A stretch of 64,000 nucleotides of DNA from Polyangiaceae bacterium (GCA_013361525.1 JABFXY010000169.1:1-64000); one strand, 5' to 3'. Positions 50,762 through 59,655 are shown, counted from the first letter of the stretch. The notes: generated by a model from the sequence alone, not told the origin. Numbers and translations: made by a program.

Positions 50762-50920
50762 GGCTCGGTGATCGTAAGCCACGCATCGATGTGGACGGTG
50801 ACGCTCGATCGATTCTGCGTCGCTGCGGATTGCCCCACTGGTTCGTCGAAGCGAGCGGCGGGAAGGGTTGGGCAAAGGCGGGCAGGGAGGAGGTCGCCGC
50901 CAGGGCATTGCGGTCCACGA

Positions 50921-50960
50921 GCGGAGTGGGGAGCCCCGAAGGGGCTGGGCCCCACTCCGC
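50921..50960. repeat. Nested 40-bp palindromic hairpin upstream of the lipid-transport operon
   Basis: GCGGAGTGGGG (50921-50931) pairs perfectly with CCCCACTCCGC (50950-50960). Inside it AGCCCC pairs with GGGGCT around GAA, leaving only three extra bases on one side. This is a near-continuous 17-bp stem in the spacer between a lipoprotein gene and the MlaE-type permease. It may be a REP-like element or a 5' UTR structure. No gene is seen in 50762-51047. Confidence 0.5.
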
Positions 50961-51047
50961 CCCGCTCGGCGACTGACGACCCCCCGCCGAAGCCCAACCC
51001 CTCCCGCTGCGAGCGGAGCGGCACGGCCCAACTCGTGCCTGTACGTT

Positions 51048-52229
51048 GTGGCCCCTCCCTCGGCGCTCCCGTCCGAACGCTTCGGACCAGCACTGGTTTC
51101 TCGTCATCGACGGGGAAAACACGCCGAGACCTTCTCTATCGAGCGCGTCGGCTCGCGCATCCGGCTTCGGGGTGAGCTTCGTACCCGCGATGCCGATGCG
51201 ATTTGGCGCGCGCTCGATCGCGCGACCGCGATCCGCGACGGAGAGCTGACGTTCGACCTTTCAGGCGTCCGCCTGCTCGACGGCGGCGTCATGACCTTGC
51301 TCACGAGGGTTCGCGGCGATCTCGCTGCGCGGAACGTGAAGTCGACCCTCGAGGGTGGAGACGAGCGCGTCATCGAGATCGTTCGCCTCTACGAAGAGCC
51401 GGTCTTGCCGACGCGCGCCGAGCGTCCCCGGGGACCGCGCGGCTTCGTCGTCGACATAGGGCGCACGACCGAGACCGTCCTCGGTGAGCTCAAGAGCGCA
51501 GGCACCTTCGTCGGATCGCTCAGCGCCGAGGCCCTGACGTCGCTCCGCAGGCCGTGGTCGGTGAACTGGCGAGAGGTCGCGCCGCTCTCCGAACGCATGG
51601 GCGCCGATGCAGTTCCGATCATCCTGCTCATCAATTTCATGGTCGGGATCATCACCGCGCTCAACTCGGTGAGTCAGCTGCGGATGTACGGCGCGAACAT
51701 CTTCGTGGCCGACATCGTCTCGCTCGGCATGACGCGCGAGCTGGCACCGCTCATCACGGCGATCGTGGTTTGCGGCCGATCCGGCGCGGCAATCGCTGCA
51801 GAGCTCGGCTCGATGCGGGTCTCCGAAGAGCTCGACGCGCTGCAGGTGATGGGTCTCAGCCCCGTTCGTTACCTCGTGTTTCCCAGGTTGATGGCGCTCG
51901 TCATCGTCGTGCCGATGCTGACGATCGCGAGCGCAGCGGTCGGCATCGTGGGCGGGGCCCTCGTCGCGAAGGCTCAGCTCGACGTTGGTTATGCCTCGTT
52001 CGTCCACGAGATGCAGACCATCGCAAAGCCGTGGGACATGGTCTCGGGTCTCATCAAGAGTGTCGCGTACGCGCTCACGATCGGCATCATCGCGTGCCAG
52101 CAAGGCTTCGCCGCCTCGGGTGGCGCCTCGGGTGTCGGGAGGCGCGCGACGTCGACCGTCGTCGCGACGCTGTTCGCGCTGATGATCCTGAACTCGGGTT
52201 TCACGTGGATATTCCGGAGCATGGACTGA
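51048..52229 (+). CDS. mlaE: MlaE-type ABC permease with N-terminal STAS domain
   Basis: A 393-residue protein starting at GTG 51048, the only standard in-frame start near the domain edge. An N-terminal STAS domain spans about residues 28-125 ('RLRGELRTRDADAIWRALDRA', 'LTFDLSGVRLLDGGVMTLLTRVRGDLA'). The MlaE/permease domain follows with about five helices ('IILLINFMVGIITALNSVSQLRMYG', 'LAPLITAIVVCGRSGAAIAAELGSMRVSEELDALQVMGLSPVRYLVFPRLMALV'). Together with the next three genes it forms an Mla/Mce-type system that moves phospholipids or hydrophobic molecules across the envelope. The STAS part, a separate subunit (MlaB) in enterobacteria, is fused here. Confidence 0.9.
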   Translation: MAPPSALPSERFGPALVSRHRRGKHAETFSIERVGSRIRLRGELRTRDADAIWRALDRATAIRDGELTFDLSGVRLLDGGVMTLLTRVRGDLAARNVKSTLEGGDERVIEIVRLYEEPVLPTRAERPRGPRGFVVDIGRTTETVLGELKSAGTFVGSLSAEALTSLRRPWSVNWREVAPLSERMGADAVPIILLINFMVGIITALNSVSQLRMYGANIFVADIVSLGMTRELAPLITAIVVCGRSGAAIAAELGSMRVSEELDALQVMGLSPVRYLVFPRLMALVIVVPMLTIASAAVGIVGGALVAKAQLDVGYASFVHEMQTIAKPWDMVSGLIKSVAYALTIGIIACQQGFAASGGASGVGRRATSTVVATLFALMILNSGFTWIFRSMD

Positions 52230-52963
52230 TGGACTCCGTGGTCGCGACGAAACATCTCTCGATCGGCTGGAGCGCCGACGAGGTCCTCTTGAAGGACATC
52301 GAGTTCGAGGTGAAGCGCGGCGAGATCTTCGCCATCCTGGGCGCGAGCGGGTGCGGCAAGTCCACGCTGCTGCGAACGCTGATCGGTCTGAGCCGACCGC
52401 TCGCCGGGGAGGTCTTGATCGAGGGGCGGCGTTATCCCGACGAGCGCGTCGAGAAACCAATCTTCGGTGTCGTGTTCCAGTCAGGGGCGCTGTTCGGATC
52501 GCTCACGGTGGGCGAGAACGTCGCGCTGCCGCTCATCGAGTGGACGCGCCTTCCCCGGCCGGTCATCACCGACATGGCCTGCGCGAAGCTCCGCCTGGTC
52601 GGTCTCGAAGAGAGCGCGGAGAAGCTGCCGGCGGAGCTGTCGGGTGGGATGAGAAAGCGCGCCGCGCTCGCGCGTGCGATGGCGCTAGAGCCGTCCCTCG
52701 TCTTTCTCGACGAACCCACGACGGGCCTCGATCCGATCATGGCCGCCGAGATCGATGAGCTCATCCTCAAGCTCAATCAGGCGCTCGGCGTGACCGTCGT
52801 GATGGTCACGCACCAGATCTCGAGCCTTCGACGGCTTGCGCACCGCTGCATGATGCTCGACCCGGAGGCCAAGGACATCATCGCGGAGGGGACACCGGAC
52901 GACGTCGCGCGCTCCGACGACGAGCGCGTGCGCGCCTTCTTCGAAAGTGACCGGCCGTCATGA
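52229..52963 (+). CDS. mlaF: MlaF-type ABC transporter ATP-binding protein
   Basis: A 244-residue ABC ATPase: Walker A 'GASGCGKSTLLRTLIGLSRP' (about residues 38-57), Q-loop 'FGVVFQSGALFGSLTVGENVALPL', signature 'LSGGMRKRAALARAMALEPSLVFLDEPTTGLDP' (signature, Walker B and D-loop) and the His switch in 'VVMVTHQ'. Of the known classes it is nearest to the MlaF/Mkl importers and retrograde lipid transporters. Start and stop are tied to the neighbours: TGA of the permease overlaps its ATG by one base, and its own TGA overlaps the next ATG by four. Confidence 0.95.
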   Translation: MDSVVATKHLSIGWSADEVLLKDIEFEVKRGEIFAILGASGCGKSTLLRTLIGLSRPLAGEVLIEGRRYPDERVEKPIFGVVFQSGALFGSLTVGENVALPLIEWTRLPRPVITDMACAKLRLVGLEESAEKLPAELSGGMRKRAALARAMALEPSLVFLDEPTTGLDPIMAAEIDELILKLNQALGVTVVMVTHQISSLRRLAHRCMMLDPEAKDIIAEGTPDDVARSDDERVRAFFESDRPS

Positions 52964-53940
52964 TCAAGGCAGCGAATCATTTCAAGCTCGGCCTCTTCGT
53001 CATCCTCGCGATCATCGCGACGATCGCGACGGCGGCGGGGTTGGGCGCTGCGCAGCTGAAGCACGAGACGGTCGCGTACTACACGTATTTCAACGAGTCG
53101 GTGCAGGGCCTCGAAGTGGGCGCGCCGGTGAAGTTCCGCGGCGTCACGATCGGCATCGTGAGCGCCATCGAAATCGGTCCCGACCGCCGCCATGTCGAGG
53201 TCGTCGCCGATCTCTTCGTGCAGGACATCCGACGCATGGGCCTCACGGAAGGGCCGCATGCGAGCGACTCGTCGGAACGGGTTCGCTTCAACGTCCCGGC
53301 CGAGCTTCGTGCGCAGCTCGGCAGTCAGGGGATCACCGGCGTGAAATACCTCAACATCGACTATTTCGATCCGGTCCAGAACCCAGCGGAATCCCTCCCG
53401 TTTCAGACGCCGGAGAACTACATCCCAGCGGCGACGTCGCTCTTCAAGAACCTCGAGGACACCGTCGTGAAGGCGCTCGACCAGGTGCCCGAGATGTCGG
53501 ATGCGATCCTCAACGTCGTCACGAAGATCGACGCCATGCTCGACGAGCTCCAGCAGCAGGAGGTTCCGCACAACTTCGCGGTGGCCATCGGCAACGCCAA
53601 TCTCGCGCTCCAAGACCTGCGGAAGATCCTCAAGAACACCGACGACCAGAAGCTCCCGGCGAAGGCATCGAAGGCGCTCGACAACCTCGACGTCGCCGTG
53701 ACCAAGCTCAACCGCGTGCTCGGCCGAATGGATGGCGACGACGGTCTCGTGGCGAGCGCGACACGCGCGACGAATTCCCTCGGCAACTTGGGCAAGACCG
53801 CGAACGGCACGGTGCGAGGCGCGGACGAGACCTTGCAGTCGCTCGGCGAAGCGGCCGAGGCGATCAAGGATCTCGCGGAGACGCTCGAGCGCGACCCCGA
53901 CATGTTGCTGAAGGGCCGAGCGAAGGAGAAAAGGCGATGA
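52960..53940 (+). CDS. mlaD: MlaD/MCE domain lipid-binding protein
   Basis: A 326-residue MCE protein with an N-terminal helix (about residues 9-31, 'LGLFVILAIIATIATAAGLGA'), an MCE domain (about 37-130: 'VQGLEVGAPVKFRGVTIGIVSAIEIGP') and a long helical tail ('AIGNANLALQDLRKILKNTDDQKLPAKASKALDNLDVAVTKLNRVLGRMDG', residues about 205-255). MlaD hexamers form the periplasmic ring that hands lipids to the ABC transporter. The ATG overlaps the TGA of the ATPase. Unlike the 490-aa MCE protein at 44865-46337, it has no barrel-like end. Confidence 0.93.
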   Translation: MIKAANHFKLGLFVILAIIATIATAAGLGAAQLKHETVAYYTYFNESVQGLEVGAPVKFRGVTIGIVSAIEIGPDRRHVEVVADLFVQDIRRMGLTEGPHASDSSERVRFNVPAELRAQLGSQGITGVKYLNIDYFDPVQNPAESLPFQTPENYIPAATSLFKNLEDTVVKALDQVPEMSDAILNVVTKIDAMLDELQQQEVPHNFAVAIGNANLALQDLRKILKNTDDQKLPAKASKALDNLDVAVTKLNRVLGRMDGDDGLVASATRATNSLGNLGKTANGTVRGADETLQSLGEAAEAIKDLAETLERDPDMLLKGRAKEKRR

Positions 53941-54548
53941 AGCCTTGTGTGTCGATGCTCGGGGCTTGTGCGCTGCTCGTAAGCGGCTGCGCGATGACGT
54001 CGAAGGCCGAGCCGCTCGAGGTGCGAACATTTGCGCCGCCGATGTCGGCCCACCCGGCCGCGGCGAAGTCGCAAGCGCCGACCCGGCACCTGTGCTTCGG
54101 CCGCGTCTCCGCGGCCGCGCATCTCCGCAAGAGAATGGTCGTTCGCCAGTCGCCGGTGGAGATCGAGGTGTACGACGACCGGAGGTGGGCCGAGCTGCCT
54201 TCGGAGTACGCGCGCCGAGCGATCGAGTCGGAGCTCTTCCACGTCCGAGGTTTGGGCGAGCAGCTCGAGTGCCGCTCGCCCATCCTCGACGTCGAGCTTC
54301 TCTCGTTCGAAGAGCTCGCCGCTGGACGGCGCCACGAAGGCCGCGTGCAAATGCAGTACGTCCTTCACGACGAGCGAGACGTTTTGTTCTCCGACACCAT
54401 CGACGTTCGCGTGCCTTCGGCTTCCGAAAAGCCGGAGGACGTTGCGCGCGCGATCGGCGCGGCGCTCGACAAAGCGACGGCGCAGGTAGCCGACGGTGTG
54501 CTGCGGCACCTGCCGCCCGAAGTCGTGGCCGATACCCCGGCGAAGTAG
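53937..54548 (+). CDS. ABC-type transport auxiliary lipoprotein (PqiC/LprF-like)
   Basis: A 203-residue lipoprotein (signal MKPCVSMLGACALLVSGC, lipobox Cys18) with the beta-rich pattern of ABC-type transport auxiliary proteins: 'RKRMVVRQSPVEIEVYDDRRWAELPSEYARRAIESELF' (residues about 62-100), then 'FEELAAGRRHEGRVQMQYVLHDER' and a helical end 'PEDVARAIGAALDKATAQVADGVL'. In Pqi and related systems this outer membrane lipoprotein completes the trans-envelope path. Its ATG overlaps the TGA of mlaD by four bases. It ends the lipid transport operon. Confidence 0.88.
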   Translation: MKPCVSMLGACALLVSGCAMTSKAEPLEVRTFAPPMSAHPAAAKSQAPTRHLCFGRVSAAAHLRKRMVVRQSPVEIEVYDDRRWAELPSEYARRAIESELFHVRGLGEQLECRSPILDVELLSFEELAAGRRHEGRVQMQYVLHDERDVLFSDTIDVRVPSASEKPEDVARAIGAALDKATAQVADGVLRHLPPEVVADTPAK

Positions 54549-54563
54549 TAGGGTCGCGGCCCG

Positions 54564-55979
54564 ATGGATTATCAACGCCTCCTTGCGATGGTCGACGCCG
54601 AATGGGAGCGTTCGATCCTCCCTCAGCTTCACGATTACATCCGCATCCCGTGCAAGTCGCCGGCGTTCGATCGGCAATGGGCCGAGACGGGCCACCTCGA
54701 GAAGGCGGTGAAGCTCATCGAGACCTGGTGCAAGGCGCAGCCGATCGAGGGACTCGAGGTCGAGATCGTTCGCTTGCCCGGCCGCTCGCCGCTCCTCTTC
54801 ATGGAGATCCCGGCGACCGACGGGAGCACCGACGAGACGGTGATGCTCTACGGCCACTTCGACAAGCAGCCCGAGATGACCGGCTGGCGCGAGGACCTCG
54901 GCCCGTGGGTACCGGTTCGTGAAGGTGACAAGCTCTACGGTCGAGGAGGCGCGGACGACGGTTACGCTGCGTTTGCATCGCTCCTCGCCATCAGCGCCCT
55001 TCGCAAAGAAGGCGCGAAGCACAAGCGCTGCGTCGTCTTGATCGAAGGCTGCGAAGAGAGCGGAAGCTTCGATCTTCCGTTTTACCTCGAGCATCTGTCG
55101 CCGCGGATCGGCGACGTCAGCTTGGTCGTGTGTCTCGACTCCGGCTGTGGCAACTACGAGCAGCTTTGGGTGACGACGAGCTTGCGCGGTCTCGTCGGCG
55201 GCACGCTCACGGTGAACGTCCTCGAGCAGGGCGTGCACTCGGGCGACGCGAGCGGCGTCGTCCCGTCGAGCTTCCGCATCGCGCGGCAGCTCCTCTCTCG
55301 GCTCGAGGACGCCGACACGGGCCGCATCCTTCCGCAGGCGTTCCACACGGCGATTCCGGAGGATCGCGCGGCGCAGGCGAAGACGAGCGGTCGCGTGCTC
55401 GCGGAGTCGCTCTTTGCTCGCTTCCCCTACGCCGGGACGACGCACGCGATGTCCACCGACTTCACCGAGCTGGTGTTGAATCGCACTTGGCGACCGTTCT
55501 TGTCGGTGACCGGCGCTGCGGGCCTCCCGCCGATCGACAATGCCGGCAACGTCCTGCGCCCCTCGACGTCGCTCAAGCTGTCGCTCCGGCTTCCGCCTTC
55601 GGTCGACGCGCCGACCGCGGCGAAGGAGCTTCAAACGCTGCTCACGCGCGACCCCCCCTACGGCGCCTCGGTGACCTTCCAGGTCGACGAGCCCGGCTCG
55701 GGGTGGAACGCACCGCCGCTCGCGCCGTGGCTCGAGCAATCGATCGACCGCGCTTCACAGACGTATTTCGAGCGCGAGGCTTGTTACATGGGCGAGGGCG
55801 GGTCGATCCCGTTCATGGGCATGCTCGGCCGCAAATATCCGCGCGCGCAGTTCATGATCACCGGCGTCCTCGGCCCGCAGTCGAACGCGCACGGCCCGAA
55901 CGAGTTCCTTCACATCCCGATGGCGAAGCGCCTCACCGCCTGCGTCGCGAACGTTCTCGCCGACCACGCTGCACGCTGA
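54564..55979 (+). CDS. M20 family metallopeptidase (dipeptidase/carboxypeptidase-like)
   Basis: A 471-residue M20 enzyme with the two-zinc site visible: 'MLYGHFDKQPEM' (His98, Asp100), 'GRGGADDGYA' (bridging Asp131 or Asp132), 'LIEGCEESGSFDLP' (catalytic Glu164 and zinc ligand Glu165), a ligand Asp in 'VVCLDSGC' and a C-terminal His in 'NAHGPNEFLHIPM'. The lid domain lies between about residues 210 and 330. Members hydrolyse dipeptides or acyl amino acids. A hexamer TAGGGT lies nine bases before the ATG, without a Shine-Dalgarno, which suggests a leaderless transcript separate from the lipid operon. Confidence 0.93.
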   Translation: MDYQRLLAMVDAEWERSILPQLHDYIRIPCKSPAFDRQWAETGHLEKAVKLIETWCKAQPIEGLEVEIVRLPGRSPLLFMEIPATDGSTDETVMLYGHFDKQPEMTGWREDLGPWVPVREGDKLYGRGGADDGYAAFASLLAISALRKEGAKHKRCVVLIEGCEESGSFDLPFYLEHLSPRIGDVSLVVCLDSGCGNYEQLWVTTSLRGLVGGTLTVNVLEQGVHSGDASGVVPSSFRIARQLLSRLEDADTGRILPQAFHTAIPEDRAAQAKTSGRVLAESLFARFPYAGTTHAMSTDFTELVLNRTWRPFLSVTGAAGLPPIDNAGNVLRPSTSLKLSLRLPPSVDAPTAAKELQTLLTRDPPYGASVTFQVDEPGSGWNAPPLAPWLEQSIDRASQTYFEREACYMGEGGSIPFMGMLGRKYPRAQFMITGVLGPQSNAHGPNEFLHIPMAKRLTACVANVLADHAAR

Positions 55980-55982
55980 GCA

Positions 55983-57710
55983 TCACTGCGACCGCACGGC
56001 GATCGCCCGCACCAGGCGGTCGCTGTCGGTCTCGAGATCGATCGCGGCGAAGGTGCCGCGGTCGGGGTCGAGTGAGCCGAGGGCGCCGAGCGCGCCGGCG
56101 CGCGCGAGGCTCGGCTCCGAATGGTCGCGGGCGATGCGCTCGAGGTCGTCGATGATGTCCACCGGGACGTTCGGCAAGCGCGCGATCATGAGCGCGGCGC
56201 GGCGGCGAACATAGGCCGGGGCCGCGCCGTCGGTCGCGATCGCTGCGAGCGTGCCGGCATCGAGCGCGCCGAGCGCGCCGAGCTCGTCGAAGTACGACGC
56301 GCCTCCCGGAGACGGGCAGCCGATGCCCGCCAGGTGTGCGGCGGCGCTCGGCGAAATTTGTGAGGACCACGACCCCGCGTGTGTCGTTGCGACGCCGCGC
56401 GTGCTGCGCGTGAGATGGCGCGCAATCGCACGTTGTTTCGCGTCGGCGACGACGTCGCTCGGCACGAGCCCGTCGCTCGGCATCTCCGATTCGCCGCTGA
56501 TCTCCGGACCGTACGGCGTCATCGGTGGCTCGCCGGGAGCATAGACACCGCGGTAGACGGTGCCGCCCTGGAGCACCTTGCTCTCCTGCTGCGAGAAGAT
56601 GGACGCGCCCGAGCCGCCCGACGGGAACATGATGTAGTCGTAGTCGGGGCACTGGTCGTAGAGCTCGAGCACGTCCGGGCACGACGGCGTGTCCTCGAGC
56701 GGATCCATGAGGCCGGCCTGGTACTCGCTCGTGTGAAAGAGGCCGCCGAAATGGCCGCCTTCGTGGCGCAAGATGATCGGATCGAAGAAGTCGTCGCCGA
56801 GCACCATCCACACGACCGCGCTCGTGTTCACGCCGTGCACGACGGGCGTTCCGGGGATGCCGAGCGAAAAGCCCGCCGCGCCTTCGAAGGATCCTCCGAT
56901 GCTCGCGGTGGCCATGATGTTGAGCGCCGGGCGCGTCGGCGCGATCTTCGTCTCCTCCAGGAGCTGGAAGACGTTGTCGTCGTCGACCGCGAGGTAGTTG
57001 TCCGAGAGCGGGAAGAACCGCACCTCGCCGAGCTCGATGCCTCCCCAGTCGGTGTACGCCTCCGCGAGGATGTCGAGGACGTCGTCCTCGGAGATGATCC
57101 CTTCCGGAAGGAACACGTTCACGTCGAGGACGCCGCCGTAGAAGTTGCCGTCCACCGTCGCGCGCTTCCAGAGCGAGACCTCGGCCGGAGAGGTGGCAGA
57201 CACGTGAAAGGTCCACGGGCCCTGCGCGAGTGGGAACGCTTCCGGGTGGCCGACCTGCGGTGCCGCGGCGGCGATCGCTCCGTACCAGAGCCACTCGTAG
57301 CCGTTCGTCGGGAGGATCCCGTCGACTACGGTCGAGCCGCTCGGTGATCGCACACTCGTGACGCGCACCTCTGCGAACGCATCGTTCGGGGTCGTGGCGA
57401 TTGCCGTAACCCCGAGCGTGCCGGGACCGATCTGATACTGCACGTCCTGATCGATCACCTCGGAGAGCGTGATCTCCTCGACGAGGTTCGGCCCGCCGCC
57501 TCCAACGCCCGTGGACGTCACCGTCGACGAGCTCGTCGACGATGTGGACGAGGTCACGACCGGGCTCAGCCCGCCCTGGCCTCCGTCACCGTTGCCGCCG
57601 GAGCCGCCCGTTCCCGGGTCTTCGTCGAAGACGACCTTGGCACCGCAGCCGACGACGAACGAAGTAAGGGTGACCGCCCCAAGAGCGCGCCAAGCGAAGC
57701 CCAAACGCAT
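55983..57710 (-). CDS. Lipoprotein metzincin-type metalloprotease with HEAT-like repeats
   Basis: A 575-residue protein: signal MRLGFAWRALGAVTLTSFVVGC, a GGSGGNGDGG/STSSTSS linker, then a beta-rich N-terminal region and the zinc-binding signature HEGGHFGGLFH at about residues 316-326 (HExxHxxGxxH; His316, Glu317, His320, Gly323, His326). A Met-turn-like segment ('DYIMFPSG') lies about 50 residues later. The last about 130 residues are Ala-rich helical repeats ('RRRAALMIARLPNVPVDIIDDLERIARDHSEPSLARAGALGAL') of the HEAT type. It resembles astacin/reprolysin-type metzincins fused to a helical scaffold, and should be exported to the surface. Confidence 0.85.
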   Translation of the reverse strand: MRLGFAWRALGAVTLTSFVVGCGAKVVFDEDPGTGGSGGNGDGGQGGLSPVVTSSTSSTSSSTVTSTGVGGGGPNLVEEITLSEVIDQDVQYQIGPGTLGVTAIATTPNDAFAEVRVTSVRSPSGSTVVDGILPTNGYEWLWYGAIAAAAPQVGHPEAFPLAQGPWTFHVSATSPAEVSLWKRATVDGNFYGGVLDVNVFLPEGIISEDDVLDILAEAYTDWGGIELGEVRFFPLSDNYLAVDDDNVFQLLEETKIAPTRPALNIMATASIGGSFEGAAGFSLGIPGTPVVHGVNTSAVVWMVLGDDFFDPIILRHEGGHFGGLFHTSEYQAGLMDPLEDTPSCPDVLELYDQCPDYDYIMFPSGGSGASIFSQQESKVLQGGTVYRGVYAPGEPPMTPYGPEISGESEMPSDGLVPSDVVADAKQRAIARHLTRSTRGVATTHAGSWSSQISPSAAAHLAGIGCPSPGGASYFDELGALGALDAGTLAAIATDGAAPAYVRRRAALMIARLPNVPVDIIDDLERIARDHSEPSLARAGALGALGSLDPDRGTFAAIDLETDSDRLVRAIAVRSQ

Positions 57711-57910
57711 ACGTCTCTCCGATCGGCCGACGCACGCGCGTTCGTCGAGTGACCTCCGGGCCACCGGCCTCGGCACCGACGGTACCGACATTTGCCGACC
57801 CGGTGTACGGCCTTTCGATCAAACTCGCTTACGCCGGCCAGACGGCTCTGGTGCGCTTCGCCCCAGCGATATTCGCGCAGCGAAGTCCTCGGCGACTCGG
57901 CGCCCGACCT

Positions 57911-58303
57911 TCAGGCTGCGCGTGGCGTCGAGAGCCGATGCAAGCGGTGGAGATGATGGGTCAGGACTTGTCGCACGGGCCGCGGGAGGTCCGCTCGAAG
58001 CGCTCGTTCGTAGGCGGCCGTGACCACCTCGAGCGGCGGATCCGCGTGCGCGCTGACGTGCGCGCGAGCATGGCCCTCGTGGCCCACCGCGTCCGCGACG
58101 AGCGCGAGCTCCCGCTCGCACGACCGAACGACGCTCCACCGTTCGATCGCGACGTCGGAGTGCGCCTTCAACGCTTCGAGCTCGAGGCGAACGCTGGCGA
58201 ACCGAACCGTCCGCACCAGGTGAGCGAGCACCGACCTCGGATCGGTCTGATCGGTTCGTCGCCCCCGGCCCGACACGCGTGAGGTCTCGTCCGCCCGCCT
58301 CAT
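57911..58303 (-). CDS. Possible DUF2383-like helical protein
   Basis: A 130-residue all-helical candidate from ATG 58303. The segment 'FASVRLELEALKAHSDVAIERWSVVRSCERELALV' and the end 'AAYERALRADLPRPVRQVLTHHLHRLHRL' resemble the four-helix-bundle DUF2383 pattern ('Y..aL...lP..v...L..q'). No catalytic residue is evident. The gene lies alone between the metzincin (minus strand) and a 122-bp hairpin. Confidence is moderate because a high-GC shadow frame can mimic this composition. Confidence 0.5.
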   Translation of the reverse strand: MRRADETSRVSGRGRRTDQTDPRSVLAHLVRTVRFASVRLELEALKAHSDVAIERWSVVRSCERELALVADAVGHEGHARAHVSAHADPPLEVVTAAYERALRADLPRPVRQVLTHHLHRLHRLSTPRAA

Positions 58304-58630
58304 GTCGAGCAGCCAAGCAGGCCCCGTGCCTACGAACGTTCTCGTGACGGCGCGCGGAGATGCACGAACGCCCGTCTCCAATCGGTGTGGCGCGAGGCCG
58401 CGAGAGCGACATCCTTGCGGCACGCGATCCCCGCGACATCACAGGCATTCCACAGCGCCACCGTCGCACCTCGCGGCACACCCCGCCATTAATGAGAGGA
58501 GAGGGGACGCCAAGCGCGCCAAGTAAAGAGGGAGGGGGAAGAGAAAGCGGTTTGGATCGAAACCCAAACCTCTTCTTCCTCTTTCTGCCCTTGGCGCTCT
58601 TGGCGACCCCTCTTCTCGGCCGGCGTTCCC
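58304..58630. other. Intergenic region holding a 122-bp hairpin element and no gene
   Basis: Apart from the inverted repeat at 58496-58617, I see no coding frame and no RNA gene. The remaining 190 bp (58304-58495) are GC-rich without clear motifs; CATTAATG at 58487-58494 is a small palindrome next to the hairpin. Confidence 0.5.
58496..58617. repeat. 122-bp imperfect inverted repeat (hairpin or MITE-like element)
   Basis: The outer arms GAGGAGAGGGGACGCCAAG (from 58496) and CTTGGCG...CCCCTCTTCTC (to 58617) pair over about 30 positions, 15 of 16 in the CGCCAAG/CTTGGCG core. An inner stem GTTTGG/CCAAAC closes the loop at 58550-58569. Between the two stems the arms are purine-rich on one side and pyrimidine-rich on the other, and mostly pair. 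It lies 13 bp after the desaturase stop. Confidence 0.6.
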
Positions 58631-59638
58631 TCAGGACGCGTTCGCCGGAGCGATGCCTGCGAGCTCCATGTGGCGCTTGCGCTCTTCCTCGCGGTTGAGC
58701 GTCGAGTACTTCGCCTCGATCTTGGTGACGTCGATCTGGAGGCAGCGCTTCCAGAGCATCCACACCACCGGCAGGAACGTCTTGTAACACTCGGCCTGCA
58801 CACGCTGGTCGTAGTGCGGGTACGCGGCCTCGTGGAACGAGCGCAGGTTGTACCAGGGGATGCCCGGGTACTTGTGATGCTCGTTGTGGAAGCTGACGTT
58901 GTTCCACAGGAAGTTCATGAAGTGCGCGTCGGTCGCGTACGTCCGCGAGCTGTACGCGTCCTCACCCGGCTCCATCTCGAAGTGCTCGATCATGGAGGTC
59001 GTGCTCGCCAGGATCGAGCCGAACACGAAGGGCAGCCCGTAGAGGAAAAGCATCACGTACGCAGGAAGGAACCACACGCCGGCGGCGACGACGGCCCACC
59101 ACGCGACGAGCTCGAGGTTCATCCGGATCTTCTGCCAGGCCGTGAGGCGCGGCACGTAGCGGACGATCTGCGTCATGAAGTAGAGCGGGTACGCGAACGT
59201 GTAGACCGCGAGTAGCAACGCCTTCGCGAGGAAGGGGTTCTTCGTGTAGTCGGTGACGACGAAGTTATCGACGTCCGGGTACGTGTTGGTGATGCGGTGA
59301 TGATGCAGGTGGTAGTTCGAGTAGACCGTGTAGCTCATCCCGCTCGGGGCCCAGCAGATCGCGCCGAGCCAATACGAGGCGCGCTTCGACTTGAACACCG
59401 TGCCGTGCACCGAGTCGTGCGCGATCGCGCCGAGGCCACGGATGATGTTCGTCACGAAGAACGTGCAGACGAGCCCGACCGGGATCTTCACCGCCCAGGA
59501 CATGTCGCTCACGGCGTAGAGGAGCACACCGCACGCAGCCAGGAGGCTGAAGTGGAAGGGGACCTTCCAGATGTACTTGGGGTTGCGCTTGTACGCCGCC
59601 TGCAGAATCTCGCGGGGAACATCGTCCATTGCTGCCAT
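58631..59638 (-). CDS. Membrane fatty acid desaturase
   Basis: A 335-residue membrane desaturase with the three histidine boxes HDSVH (74-78), HLHHH (110-114) and HNEHH (251-255) that hold the di-iron site, and four hydrophobic helices ('FSLLAACGVLLYAVSDMSWAVKIPVGLVCTFFVTNIIRGLG' is the first pair). It introduces double bonds into acyl chains, or hydroxylates related substrates. ATG 59638 is chosen; Met4 and a GTG further up are alternatives. The candidate promoter at 59656-59685 gives a very short 5' leader. The hairpin at 58496-58617 follows the gene. Confidence 0.9.
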   Translation of the reverse strand: MAAMDDVPREILQAAYKRNPKYIWKVPFHFSLLAACGVLLYAVSDMSWAVKIPVGLVCTFFVTNIIRGLGAIAHDSVHGTVFKSKRASYWLGAICWAPSGMSYTVYSNYHLHHHRITNTYPDVDNFVVTDYTKNPFLAKALLLAVYTFAYPLYFMTQIVRYVPRLTAWQKIRMNLELVAWWAVVAAGVWFLPAYVMLFLYGLPFVFGSILASTTSMIEHFEMEPGEDAYSSRTYATDAHFMNFLWNNVSFHNEHHKYPGIPWYNLRSFHEAAYPHYDQRVQAECYKTFLPVVWMLWKRCLQIDVTKIEAKYSTLNREEERKRHMELAGIAPANAS

Positions 59639-59655
59639 ACGCGGTACCACGCGGG

